Counted from the first letter of the stretch, positions 7,666-15,500 are shown. The stretch is 26,802 nucleotides of DNA from an uncultured Bacilli bacterium (GCA_947587115.1 CANPXY010000010.1:1-26802), one strand, 5' to 3'. Notes: generated by a model from the letters alone, not told the origin. Numbers and translations are program-made.

Positions 7666-8733
7666 ATGATTGAACGTTTAGATGCAACCGAAACAAGATA
7701 TCAAGAGATCGAACAGGAACTAACCAAGCCAGAAGTTTTAAGTGATATTGAAAAGACGAAGGAACTTTCTAAAGAGCTTGCAGAATTAGAAGAAGTGGTC
7801 GCTTGTTATCGCAAGTACAAAAAAGTATTAGAAGAAATCGAGGCAGCCCAAGAGATGATCAAAGATCCTGAACTTTCTGAGATGGCCAAAGAAGAGTTGC
7901 CCGCATTAGAAGAGCAAGAGGAGAAATTAAAAAGTGAACTTGAGTTATTATTGGTACCTAAAGATCCTCAAGATAGTAAAAATGTCATCATGGAGATCAG
8001 AGGAGCTGCCGGAGGCGATGAAGCCAATATCTTTGCTGGCGACCTATTTAGAATGTACTCTCGCTATGCAGAAAAAGAAGGCTTAAAAATCGAGGTTTAT
8101 AATGCGATCGAAGGAGAAGCCGGAGGTTATAGCCAAATTGAGTTTATGATCAAAGGAAAAGGTAGTTACAGCAAGTTCAAATATGAAAGTGGATCACACC
8201 GTGTACAAAGAGTTCCTGTAACAGAGTCCAATGGTCGGCTCCAAACCTCTACAGCGACGGTATTAGTCATGCCAGAAACTGAAGAAGTGGATGACATAGA
8301 GATCAAACCTTCAGATTTGCGCATCGATATCTTCCGCAGTAGTGGCTGTGGTGGACAAGGAGTCAATACGACCGATAGTGCTGTACGAATTACGCACTTG
8401 CCAACCAATACGGTCGTTACTTGCCAAAATGAACGTAGTCAAATTCAAAACAAAGAGCAAGCGATGAAAGTTTTAAAAGCGCGTCTATATGAACAAAAAG
8501 TTCGAGAGCAAGAGGAACAAGAAGGACAAGAACGTCGCAGCAAAATTGGGACGGGCGATCGCTCTGAAAAGATCAGAACTTATAATTATCCACAAAATCG
8601 AGTGACGGATCACCGCATTGGCTTTACGACTAAGAATTTAGATCGTGTGATGGATGGAGATCTTGGAGAAATTATTGATGCCCTCACATTTGAAGACCAA
8701 AAAAGAAAATTGATGAGGGAAGAGGCTGAATGA
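7666..8733 (+). CDS. prfA: Peptide chain release factor 1
   Basis: A 355-residue class I release factor that reads UAA/UAG and triggers peptidyl-tRNA hydrolysis. The GGQ catalytic motif is at residues 229-231 within SSGCGGQGVNTTDSAVRITH. The stop-codon recognition tripeptide of the RF1 type is P-V-T at 184-186 in HRVQRVPVTES, which separates it from RF2 (SPF). The ATG at 7666 is preferred over an in-frame GTG at 7657 because AAAGGGTG is the ribosome binding site and overlaps that GTG. The stop overlaps the start of prmC by 4 bp (ATGA), coupling the factor to the enzyme that methylates its GGQ glutamine. Confidence 0.97.
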   Translation: MIERLDATETRYQEIEQELTKPEVLSDIEKTKELSKELAELEEVVACYRKYKKVLEEIEAAQEMIKDPELSEMAKEELPALEEQEEKLKSELELLLVPKDPQDSKNVIMEIRGAAGGDEANIFAGDLFRMYSRYAEKEGLKIEVYNAIEGEAGGYSQIEFMIKGKGSYSKFKYESGSHRVQRVPVTESNGRLQTSTATVLVMPETEEVDDIEIKPSDLRIDIFRSSGCGGQGVNTTDSAVRITHLPTNTVVTCQNERSQIQNKEQAMKVLKARLYEQKVREQEEQEGQERRSKIGTGDRSEKIRTYNYPQNRVTDHRIGFTTKNLDRVMDGDLGEIIDALTFEDQKRKLMREEAE

Positions 8734-9554
8734 AAGTAGAAGAATTGATCCAATATGGAAATCAACGTCTGCACAAAGATCAAGTTCGCCTGCTTTTAGG
8801 AGAGTATCTGCATTATAATCCATTAGAACTTCTCAACCATTTGGATGAAGAAGTCCAAGCGGATGTTGTACAAATCTTCAAAGAAAGCATTGACGCTTTG
8901 TTGACAAACAAACCAATTCAATACGTCTTAGGGAATGTGAATTTCTATGGAAATCGCTTTAAAGTTACCAAAAATGTATTGATACCACGATTTGAGACCG
9001 AAGAGTTGGTAGAAAACACTTTACACTTTATTCAAAAGTATTTCGACGAACCTGTGAAGATTCTCGATCTAGGTTGTGGAAGTGGGGTCATTGGGCTCAC
9101 GTTAAAAAAGAAACTCCCCAATAGCGATGTTACGCTGGTCGATATCAGTAGAGAAGCCTTGGAAGTGGCCCAAGAAAATGCCCATCATTTAAATACGGAC
9201 GTAACATTTCTAGAGAGTGATATGTTTACCAATGTCCAAGGGAGTTATGATGTGATTATTTCCAATCCGCCCTATATTAAAGAAAATGAAGAGATCGACC
9301 CCATCGTCAAAGACAATGAGCCTCCTTTAGCGCTCTATGCCGGAGTGGATGGATTAGACTGTTATAAAAAAATTTTAAAAGATGTTCAAGACCATGTTCA
9401 AGATCGTTATTTACTTGCTTTCGAGATTGGTTGTAGTCAAGGGGAAGATGTGACGAATCTCATTAAAAAACATTTAAAAGATGTGACCGTAGAAGTAAAA
9501 CAGGATCTTCAAGGTCGAGATCGGATGATTTTTGTCGCGCATCATCTTGTATAA
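8730..9554 (+). CDS. prmC: Release factor glutamine N5-methyltransferase PrmC/HemK
   Basis: A 274-residue SAM-dependent enzyme that methylates the Gln of the GGQ motif in release factors. The N-terminal helical factor-binding domain covers about residues 1-85. The Rossmann domain has motif I ILDLGCGSGVIGL near 110 and the substrate-amide motif NPPY at 179-182, followed by IKENEEIDP. Translation is coupled to prfA by an ATGA overlap. The gene pair is followed by spoIIR, as in B. subtilis. Confidence 0.96.
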   Translation: MKVEELIQYGNQRLHKDQVRLLLGEYLHYNPLELLNHLDEEVQADVVQIFKESIDALLTNKPIQYVLGNVNFYGNRFKVTKNVLIPRFETEELVENTLHFIQKYFDEPVKILDLGCGSGVIGLTLKKKLPNSDVTLVDISREALEVAQENAHHLNTDVTFLESDMFTNVQGSYDVIISNPPYIKENEEIDPIVKDNEPPLALYAGVDGLDCYKKILKDVQDHVQDRYLLAFEIGCSQGEDVTNLIKKHLKDVTVEVKQDLQGRDRMIFVAHHLV

Positions 9555-9562
9555 TTCTTTTA

Positions 9563-9598
9563 AGACCACCGCAGTATAAAATGAAAGGTGGTTTTTTT
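9563..9598 (+). terminator. Terminator-like hairpin overlapping the spoIIR ribosome binding site
   Basis: AGACCACC (9563-9570) pairs with GGTGGTTT (9587-9594, one G-U) around a 16-nt loop and is followed by a T-run to 9598. The right arm contains the GGTGG that must serve as the ribosome binding site for spoIIR. It may end prfA-prmC transcription, occlude spoIIR translation on read-through RNA, or both. Confidence 0.6.
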
Positions 9599-9599
9599 G

Positions 9600-10139
9600 A
9601 TGAAGAAACTATTGATTGTCGCATCGATCGTCATGGCAATCTTTTTAATGGGAAGTGCAAAAGCAGAGGAAGTTTTGATTCCGCAAGAGGCGATACGCTT
9701 ACGGGTGATTCCAAATAGCAACGAAGAAGAAGATCAAGCGTTAAAAATAGAAGTTCGCAATCAAGTCCAAAAGGAAATTGCGCGACTATTAAAGAATGTT
9801 ACGTCCGTCGAGGAAGCTCGAACAATTTTAAAAGACAATTTACACGATTTTGAAGTGATTGTGGAAGATACCATCCAAGAGCAAAAAGTACAAGAGACAT
9901 TTCACTTAAACTACGGCATGAACTATTTTCCACAGAAAGTCTACAAAGGAGTGACCTATGAAGAAGGCTATTATGAATCACTAGTCATCACTTTAGGAAG
10001 AGGAGAAGGGGACAACTGGTGGTGTGTGCTTTTCCCGCCACTTTGTCTATTAGAGGCAGAAGAGACGAGTGAGACTACGGAAACAGAATATAAATTTTTC
10101 GTAAAAGAACTGCTGGATCGATTTTTTAAGAATGAATAA
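9600..10139 (+). CDS. spoIIR: Stage II sporulation protein R (SpoIIR)
   Basis: A 179-residue secreted signalling protein. In B. subtilis SpoIIR is made in the forespore and activates the SpoIIGA protease across the septum, releasing active sigma-E in the mother cell. A signal peptide covers about residues 1-22 (MKKLLIVASIVMAIFLMGSA then KA). Family blocks are IRLRVIPNSNEEEDQALK, LVITLGRGEG and the very characteristic NWWCVLFPPLCLLE. The ATG at 9600 is used because AAAGGTGG lies 9-12 nt upstream; the alternative GTG at 9588 is inside that site. No convincing sigma-F promoter is visible; a GTATA at 9549 lacks a partner at the right distance. Confidence 0.93.
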   Translation: MKKLLIVASIVMAIFLMGSAKAEEVLIPQEAIRLRVIPNSNEEEDQALKIEVRNQVQKEIARLLKNVTSVEEARTILKDNLHDFEVIVEDTIQEQKVQETFHLNYGMNYFPQKVYKGVTYEEGYYESLVITLGRGEGDNWWCVLFPPLCLLEAEETSETTETEYKFFVKELLDRFFKNE

Positions 10140-10176
10140 AGAAAAAATACAGTAAGATATATCAGGAGTGAATGAT

Positions 10177-10722
10177 ATGTCTTTTTTTGTGACAAACTTA
10201 TTAGTAGGGATCGGGTTAAGCATGGATGCATTTTCTTTGGCCATTCTCTATGGAACGATCAATTTACGAAGAAAAACGATTTGGCAACTAAGTACGATCG
10301 TAGGAATTTATCACTTTTTCATGCCGCTTTTAGGATATCTCATCGGTGATCACTTTTTAGCGCGTTATATTCTAGATCCAGAGTTTTTAGTCGGAGCGAT
10401 CTTTTTAGTAATTGCCATTCAAATGTTGCTTTCTTTAAAAAAAGAGGAAGAAGTAAAGCCGCTTCAAAGCATCGGATCATTACTATTATTTGGTTTTACA
10501 GTAAGTATTGATAGTTTTTCAATAGGGATAGGATTTGGAACTTTAGGTCAATCCATTATTAGTATTCTCTCATCCTGTATAGTTTATTCGCTTACGAGTG
10601 CCACTTTTACTTATTTCGGCTTGACGATTGGCACATCTCTTAGTCATCGCTTTGGCAAATGGTCGACGTTCATTGGAAGTATCATTTTGCTAGGACTTTC
10701 CATTCACTATTTTCTCATATAA
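10177..10722 (+). CDS. mntP: MntP/YtaF-family membrane protein, probable Mn2+ exporter
   Basis: A 181-residue integral membrane protein with about six transmembrane helices. The two-repeat layout is visible: GLSMDAFSLAI near residue 14 and TVSIDSFSIGIGFG near 110, each with the conserved intramembrane Asp of the MntP family. A basic RRKTIW loop follows the first helix. MntP proteins export manganese; YtaF, a close relative, is a sporulation membrane protein of unclear role. Synteny (downstream of prfA-prmC-spoIIR, with rpiB further on) favours the ywlD/mntP identity. AGGAGTG precedes ATG 10177; an in-frame GTG at 10168 overlaps that site. No yybP-ykoY manganese riboswitch is seen upstream. 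Confidence 0.75.
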   Translation: MSFFVTNLLVGIGLSMDAFSLAILYGTINLRRKTIWQLSTIVGIYHFFMPLLGYLIGDHFLARYILDPEFLVGAIFLVIAIQMLLSLKKEEEVKPLQSIGSLLLFGFTVSIDSFSIGIGFGTLGQSIISILSSCIVYSLTSATFTYFGLTIGTSLSHRFGKWSTFIGSIILLGLSIHYFLI

Positions 10723-10760
10723 ATTATATTTCTGGTTACACTATTATTGAGGTGAAAAAA

Positions 10761-10934
10761 ATGAAAAATCAAAGCAATAAGACATCTAAACAAGAGTCAA
10801 ACAAAAGTCTACAGAACAGTATGCAACAACAATGCGATCGCAACAATTCTTCAGTAGAAAACAAAGTTCAAGCTACTGAATACGGAAAACAGTACAACCA
10901 AAATGTTGAAGCACACAAACAAACAGAAGAGTAG
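10761..10934 (+). CDS. Small hydrophilic Gln/Asn/Lys-rich protein
   Basis: A 57-residue ORF with a strong GAGGTGA ribosome binding site 5 nt from its ATG and a dedicated terminator, so it is very probably expressed. The product has no hydrophobic segment and is dominated by Q, N, K, S and E, with one cysteine (in QQQCDRNN). Composition and a short segment near residue 37 (ATEYGKQYNQ) loosely recall gamma-type small acid-soluble spore proteins (QFGTEFASETNAQ-type repeats), but there is no repeat and no clear GPR protease site, so this is only a suggestion prompted by the sporulation context. Function unknown. Confidence 0.65.
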   Translation: MKNQSNKTSKQESNKSLQNSMQQQCDRNNSSVENKVQATEYGKQYNQNVEAHKQTEE

Positions 10935-10938
10935 TTTG

Positions 10939-10972
10939 AAAAAAGAGTTCAAGATAAGAGGACTCTTTTTTT
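10939..10972 (+). terminator. Terminator after the small hydrophilic gene
   Basis: AAAAGAGTTC (10941-10950) pairs with GGACTCTTTT (one T-G), with a 9-nt loop, and ends in a run of seven T. Confidence 0.85.
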
Positions 10973-11030
10973 AAACTTTGTAGTAGCACCGAAAGATTCA
11001 CTAAAAAAGGACCACATTCCCCACCGCCCA

Positions 11031-11061
11031 TTGACAGATGGGGGGGGGGTTGATGTATACT
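11031..11061 (+). promoter_or_regulatory. Promoter with a G10 tract in its spacer (putative phase-variable promoter)
   Basis: A perfect -35 TTGACA (11031-11036) and a good -10 TATACT (11056-11061) flank a 19-bp spacer that contains ten consecutive G (11040-11049). Loss of one or two G would bring the spacer to 18 or the optimal 17 bp. A C-rich segment just upstream (CCCAT at 11027-11031) can also pair with ATGGG at 11038-11042, leaving the -35 box in the loop. This drives the BspA-like gene. Confidence 0.75.
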
Positions 11062-11094
11062 AAAATAATAAGAATCAAGAATGGAGGTTAAACA

Positions 11095-12456
11095 ATGAAT
11101 GAGTCAAAAAAGAAGAAATTTATCATAGTACTCCCCATTCTTGTAGGAACGGTTCTTTTAGTAGGAATCTCTTATGCATGGCTTATGTTGACCTTAAATG
11201 GAAAAAACTCTAATGCAGTAAAAGGAGGTAATTTGTCCTTAGTCTTAGATGATACAATGACCAAAGGAATTCAAATCGAAGGCGCCTTACCCATGAGTGA
11301 TGAAGCAGGGAAAAGGCAAGATCCATATCACTTTACCTTGACGAATAATGGTACGATAGCAAGTAGATATGTTATTTATTTAGATGAAGGAGACTATGAA
11401 GAAGGAGAGCAGAAACTAGATACTAATCTAATAAAATATAATCTATATAAAGAGAAAGTATTTGATATAACAGAACCTTTAACAGAAATAACCGAAGAAA
11501 GAGGAATAGTCTTAGACGAAGCCTTTATCTATCCAGGAAAAAGTTATGAATATGATTTAAGATTATGGTTAGATAGTACGATAGAAGATCCCGATGTTAT
11601 TGCAGGGAAAGTGTTTAGAGGAAAGATAAGAGTCGAAGCCGAACAAGTGATAGAGACACCAGAAAATTGTTTTACAGTAAATAGGAATAGTATTACTGAT
11701 TACAAATGCTATGAAGGAAATGAAGAGGGCTTACCAGTTATAACCGATGTAGTAATTCCAAGTAAAATAAAGGGGCAAAAAATAACAGGCATATGGAGAG
11801 CTTTTAGTAGCAAAGGATTAACAAGTTTATTTATACCAGAAGGAGTAACAACTATTGATGCTTATGCAGCTCGATTAAACTCAATAAAAATAGTGGGGAT
11901 ACCCAATAGTATAACTACTACATTGGGTGTTGGAGGAGTTCATGCGTTTTCAGATAATCAAATAGAAAAGGTAGAAATACCTGAAAATACAACCATTCTT
12001 GGTGGTTTTAGAATAAATCCTATTAAAAGTATATATATTCCTGAAGGAGTTACTGAAATAGCAAGTTTTACTTTTCAGAGTAGTAAAATAAAGAAAGTAG
12101 AGTTTCCATCCACATTAATAACAATAGGTAGCTATTCTTTTAATGATAGTCAAATAACAGAAATCAAATTATCGGAAGGAGTTACTACAATTAACGAAAA
12201 TGCTTTTTCTGAAAATCAATTAACGAAAATTACAATTCCAGAGAGTGTTACAACTTTGGGAGGACATGCTTTTTATAATAACCAATTAACGAGTGTCACA
12301 ATTAAGGGAAAAAGTAGCATATCAGAGTTTGAAAGTTTTGGAAATGATGTCTTTGGTTGGGCCAAGGGCAGTGAATGTGGAACCTACTATAATGCTCACA
12401 AAAGTGAAGAAAACTACGGACTTGATCATAACCCTTGTATTCATTTTGAACCATAA
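11095..12456 (+). CDS. BspA-like leucine-rich-repeat surface protein
   Basis: A 453-residue exported protein. After a Lys-rich start there is one hydrophobic segment (about residues 9-29) ending in ISYAWL, which may be a signal peptide or anchor. Residues 30-185 resemble the beta-rich domain of TasA/CalY (camelysin)-type proteins (NAVKGGNLSLVLDD, PYHFTLTNNGTIASRYVIYL); this match is tentative. Residues 205-435 are LRR_5/BspA-type repeats with the recurring IPEGVTTI..AF unit (for example SIYIPEGVTEIASFTF, ITIPESVTTLGGHAFYN). No LPXTG motif is present. BspA-type proteins usually bind host or microbial surfaces. Codon choice (many ATA, AGT, GGA) and AT content differ from flanking core genes, suggesting acquisition. 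GGAGG precedes the ATG; the promoter has a poly-G spacer. Confidence 0.85.
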   Translation: MNESKKKKFIIVLPILVGTVLLVGISYAWLMLTLNGKNSNAVKGGNLSLVLDDTMTKGIQIEGALPMSDEAGKRQDPYHFTLTNNGTIASRYVIYLDEGDYEEGEQKLDTNLIKYNLYKEKVFDITEPLTEITEERGIVLDEAFIYPGKSYEYDLRLWLDSTIEDPDVIAGKVFRGKIRVEAEQVIETPENCFTVNRNSITDYKCYEGNEEGLPVITDVVIPSKIKGQKITGIWRAFSSKGLTSLFIPEGVTTIDAYAARLNSIKIVGIPNSITTTLGVGGVHAFSDNQIEKVEIPENTTILGGFRINPIKSIYIPEGVTEIASFTFQSSKIKKVEFPSTLITIGSYSFNDSQITEIKLSEGVTTINENAFSENQLTKITIPESVTTLGGHAFYNNQLTSVTIKGKSSISEFESFGNDVFGWAKGSECGTYYNAHKSEENYGLDHNPCIHFEP

Positions 12457-12471
12457 TATAAATAATCATAG

Positions 12472-12502
12472 AAGCCAAATAGTGTAAACCAGGGCTTTTT
12501 TT
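12472..12502 (+). terminator. Terminator of the BspA-like gene
   Basis: AAGCC (12472-12476) and GGCTT (12493-12497) close a 16-nt loop and are followed by seven T. It directly precedes the fba promoter. Confidence 0.65.
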
Positions 12503-12504
12503 GT

Positions 12505-12533
12505 TTGACAAAACAGAACCTGCCGTCTATGAT
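12505..12533 (+). promoter_or_regulatory. Near-consensus sigma-A promoter of fba-murA
   Basis: TTGACA (12505-12510), exactly 17 bp, TATGAT (12528-12533). This is the closest to consensus in the window, as expected for a glycolytic gene. The predicted start leaves about 10 nt before the ATG, including GGGTGAT. Confidence 0.85.
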
Positions 12534-12549
12534 TAAATTGGGTGATAAT

Positions 12550-13395
12550 ATGATCGTAAATAGTAAAAAAATGTTATCAGATGCCAAAAAAGGGAGTTAT
12601 GCAATTCCTCATTTTAATATCAACAACTTAGAGTGGACCAGATTTATCTTAGAGGCTTGCGAAGAGCAACAAATTCCCGTCATATTAGGAGTAAGTGAAG
12701 GTGCTGCAAACTATATGGGCGGTTTTTATACTGTAGCTAGTTTGGTAAAAGCTTTAGTACAGGACTTAAAGATTACCATTCCTGTCTGTCTACATTTGGA
12801 TCATGGAAAGAGCGTTGAAGCTTGTAAAAATGCAATTGATGCTGGGTTTACTTCCGTAATGATCGATGCTTCTTCTTTGTCGGTAGAAGAAAATGTTCGC
12901 CTTACGAAAGAGGTTGTGGACTATGCTCATGCAAGAGACGTTAGTGTCGAAGCAGAAATGGGTCGCGTTGGTGGCAGTGAAGACGGCGTTGAAGGAAAAA
13001 AATATCATGCCAAAATCGAAGACTGTGTACGTCTTTACGAAGAGACTGGGATTGACTCCATCGCTCCTGCTTTAGGAAGTGTGCATGGTCTATATAAAGG
13101 AAAGCCCAATCTAGACTTTGTAACAATGCAAAAAATGAATGAGATTTTGCCCATTCCCTTAGTGTTACATGGCGGAACTGGAATTCCAGAAGAAGATCTT
13201 AAGAAAGCCATTTCTTGTGGTATTGCCAAAATCAACGTCAATACAGAATTACAGATCGTCTGGACCAAAGCGGTACGAGCATTTTTATCAGAAGATCAGA
13301 CAGAATATGATCCCCGTCGTATCATTCGTAGTGGAGAAGTTCCAATGAAAGAGCAAATTCATGAGTTTATCAAAATTTTTGGTACAAGATCATAG
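12550..13395 (+). CDS. fba: Class II fructose-bisphosphate aldolase
   Basis: A 281-residue zinc-dependent aldolase that splits fructose-1,6-bisphosphate into GAP and DHAP in glycolysis. Zn ligand motif LHLDHGKS (His82, Asp84, His85), EAEMGRVGGSEDG near 137, SVHGLYKGKPNLDF and LHGGTGIP..., plus the NVNTELQ phosphate-binding segment, are all intact. ATG 12550 is selected by the GGGTGAT site and by the family start (residues KKMLSDAKKGSYAIPHFNIN); upstream in-frame codons lie over the promoter. The fba-murA arrangement resembles fbaA...murAB in B. subtilis, and no terminator separates the two here. Confidence 0.95.
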   Translation: MIVNSKKMLSDAKKGSYAIPHFNINNLEWTRFILEACEEQQIPVILGVSEGAANYMGGFYTVASLVKALVQDLKITIPVCLHLDHGKSVEACKNAIDAGFTSVMIDASSLSVEENVRLTKEVVDYAHARDVSVEAEMGRVGGSEDGVEGKKYHAKIEDCVRLYEETGIDSIAPALGSVHGLYKGKPNLDFVTMQKMNEILPIPLVLHGGTGIPEEDLKKAISCGIAKINVNTELQIVWTKAVRAFLSEDQTEYDPRRIIRSGEVPMKEQIHEFIKIFGTRS

Positions 13396-13447
13396 GCACA
13401 TCACTAAGGACAAGTAATACAATATAGTAAAGAGTAATGAGGTGAAT

Positions 13448-14704
13448 ATGAAGACATTAGAAATCATCGGAGGACAACCATTAAATGGTACGGTTCGAAT
13501 AGCTGGAGCTAAAAACAGTGCCGTGGCTTTGATTCCGGCCGCGATCTTGGCAGAAGAAAAAGTGACAATTTGCAATGTTCCAGAAATTACAGATACCGAT
13601 GCTCTATGTGAAATATTAGAATATTTGGGTGTTAAAGTACAACGCGCCAGTGAGAGTTTAGTGTTAGATGCAGAAAACTTGATTAATAAAGAGATTCCTT
13701 GTTCACTATCAAAAAAACTAAGAGCCTCTTATTATTTTATGGGTGCGCTACTTGGAAAATATAAAAAAGTTGAAATGTGTTTTCCAGGTGGCTGTTCGAT
13801 CGGATCACGCCCCATCAATTTACATTTAAAGGGGTTTGAAAGTTTGGGCGCCAAAGTAACACAAGATGGCGATCGCTATTTAGTGGAAGCAAGTGAATTG
13901 AAAGGGGCAAACATCTATCTTGACTTTGCGTCTGTCGGAGCTACCATCAATATCATGTTGGCAGCCGTCAAAGCCAAAGGAACAACGGTTATTGACAATG
14001 CGGCTAAAGAGCCAGAGATCGTCAATGTGGCAACTTTCTTAAACAATATGGGTGCCAAAATTACCGGTGCCGGTACAAGCACCATTAAAATTCGTGGGGT
14101 AGAACATCTTACAGGCTGTTTTCATGAAGTTATTCCCGACCGAATTGAAGCAGGAACGTATTTGATTTTTGGAGCACTCTGTGGAAACTATTTAAAAATT
14201 GACAATATCATTCCCGAACACTTAGAAGCCTTAATTTCTAAACTAGACGAAATAGGTGTAGATTTAGATATCGGTCAAGACTATATCGTAGTCAGTCAAG
14301 CCGAAAAATATCGGCATGTTTCCTTAAAAACACAGACTTATCCTGGCTTTGCCACCGATTTGCAACAGCCTTTTATGGTGCTTTTAACGCAGTGTGAAGG
14401 AAAGTCGGCGGTTGAAGAAACGATTTATGAGAATCGTTTTATGCAAGTGCCATATTTAAACAAGATGGGCGCGTCGATTACCACGAAAGACCGAAAAGCG
14501 ACGGTGGTAGGCAAGACTCCTTTAAAAGGCTGTACCGTTAAGGCGACGGATTTACGAGCTGGTGCTGCACTTGTTGCGGCAGGACTCATTGCCAAAGGAA
14601 AAACAACGATTAAAAATGTCGAACACATTCTTCGTGGATACGAGCAAATAGTGGAAAAATTGACAAATGTAGGTGCTAAAATAGAGATTAAAGAAATAGA
14701 TTAA
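13448..14704 (+). CDS. murA: UDP-N-acetylglucosamine 1-carboxyvinyltransferase
   Basis: A 418-residue enzyme for the first committed step of peptidoglycan synthesis, transferring enolpyruvate from PEP to UDP-GlcNAc in the cytoplasm. Lys22-Asn23 in the AGAKNS motif and the PEP/fosfomycin-reactive Cys116 in CFPGGCSIGSRP are present, so fosfomycin sensitivity is expected from this enzyme. The two inside-out alpha/beta domains are full length. ATG 13448 follows GAGGTG; the GTG at 13442 lies in that site. Its place after fba suggests the MurAB/MurZ paralogue of Bacillus, though only one murA is in this window. Confidence 0.95.
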   Translation: MKTLEIIGGQPLNGTVRIAGAKNSAVALIPAAILAEEKVTICNVPEITDTDALCEILEYLGVKVQRASESLVLDAENLINKEIPCSLSKKLRASYYFMGALLGKYKKVEMCFPGGCSIGSRPINLHLKGFESLGAKVTQDGDRYLVEASELKGANIYLDFASVGATINIMLAAVKAKGTTVIDNAAKEPEIVNVATFLNNMGAKITGAGTSTIKIRGVEHLTGCFHEVIPDRIEAGTYLIFGALCGNYLKIDNIIPEHLEALISKLDEIGVDLDIGQDYIVVSQAEKYRHVSLKTQTYPGFATDLQQPFMVLLTQCEGKSAVEETIYENRFMQVPYLNKMGASITTKDRKATVVGKTPLKGCTVKATDLRAGAALVAAGLIAKGKTTIKNVEHILRGYEQIVEKLTNVGAKIEIKEID

Positions 14705-14705
14705 T

Positions 14706-14728
14706 ATAGAGTAATCTCTATTTTTTTT
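14706..14728 (+). terminator. Terminator of fba-murA
   Basis: ATAGAG (14706-14711), TAAT loop, CTCTAT (14716-14721), then seven further T. Confidence 0.8.
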
Positions 14729-14746
14729 ATGGAGGAAATAGTACCT

Positions 14747-15499
14747 ATGAAATATAAAAAACTCATCATCAGCATCCTCGTTTTTTTGAGCGTTTTTTTA
14801 ATCTATGTTTTTAATAACGATCAAAGAATGAACTACATTGCCTTAGGAGATTCCTTGGCGGCAGGCCAAAATCCTTATGGAGAGATCAACTTTGGCTATA
14901 CAGATTACATTGCCAATTATCTTAGTCGAAATAATCTTTTAAAATTTTATACGAAAGGCTTTGCGCAAAGTGGAGACAAAACGACGGATTTACTAGAGGC
15001 GATCCAAGACAATAAAACAATTCAAGTGGACGATAAAATTATCAACATCAAATCGTCCTTAAGAGCCTCGAATTTAGTGACGATTTCTATTGGTGCGAAT
15101 GATTTTATTCAAAGTTTTAATCTCGCCAATTTAAAAGAAGATCTTAAAAACTTGGACTTGATCCAAAAAGTGGATGAGGTTTTACCAAAGTTAGATCAAA
15201 CTTTAAAAGAAATTCGAAAATATGCGAAAAATGAAGTAGTGGTCATTGGTTATTATAATCCCTTACCAAGATTGACGAGTGATCTAGAAGAAGATCTTGA
15301 CAAAATCTTTGCTTATATAGATCTTCAATATCAATCTATTTGCAATAAATATAAAATGACTTATTTGAGTACTTATGATATTTTTAAGAACAATGACGAC
15401 TATCTACCCAATCCTCTCGATATTCATCCCAATACCAAAGGTTATGAGGCCATCAGCAGAACAATTATCGATTATTTAGAGAAAAAAGTATTAAATTAA
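14747..15499 (+). CDS. Membrane-anchored SGNH/GDSL-family hydrolase
   Basis: A 250-residue esterase/lipase-type protein with an N-terminal membrane anchor or signal segment (about residues 6-22), so it acts outside the membrane. All SGNH blocks are visible: ALGDSLAAG with nucleophile Ser36, a Gly in block II, SIGANDF (Asn block III) and the C-terminal DIHPNTKGYEA with Asp225 and His227. It resembles the YpmR-like lipases of Bacilli. The natural substrate is unknown; cell-wall or lipid ester hydrolysis is plausible. ATG 14747 is preferred because GGAGG (14731-14735) lies 11 nt upstream; the ATG at 14729 overlaps that site. Confidence 0.87.
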   Translation: MKYKKLIISILVFLSVFLIYVFNNDQRMNYIALGDSLAAGQNPYGEINFGYTDYIANYLSRNNLLKFYTKGFAQSGDKTTDLLEAIQDNKTIQVDDKIINIKSSLRASNLVTISIGANDFIQSFNLANLKEDLKNLDLIQKVDEVLPKLDQTLKEIRKYAKNEVVVIGYYNPLPRLTSDLEEDLDKIFAYIDLQYQSICNKYKMTYLSTYDIFKNNDDYLPNPLDIHPNTKGYEAISRTIIDYLEKKVLN

Positions 15500-15500
15500 C

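Noticed and set aside
9549..9582. GTATA at 9549 as a sigma-F -35 for spoIIR
   Set aside because: No GGnnAnAnT-like -10 occurs 14-16 bp downstream; the nearest similar sequence (GTATAAAAT) is 20 bp away.
10140..10176. Manganese riboswitch before mntP
   Set aside because: The gap to spoIIR is only 37 nt and shows no conserved riboswitch elements.
11040..11049. G10 run as a pure sequencing or assembly artefact
   Set aside because: It sits exactly within a promoter spacer of a surface gene, a classic phase-variation position; artefact remains possible for the exact count and needs read data.
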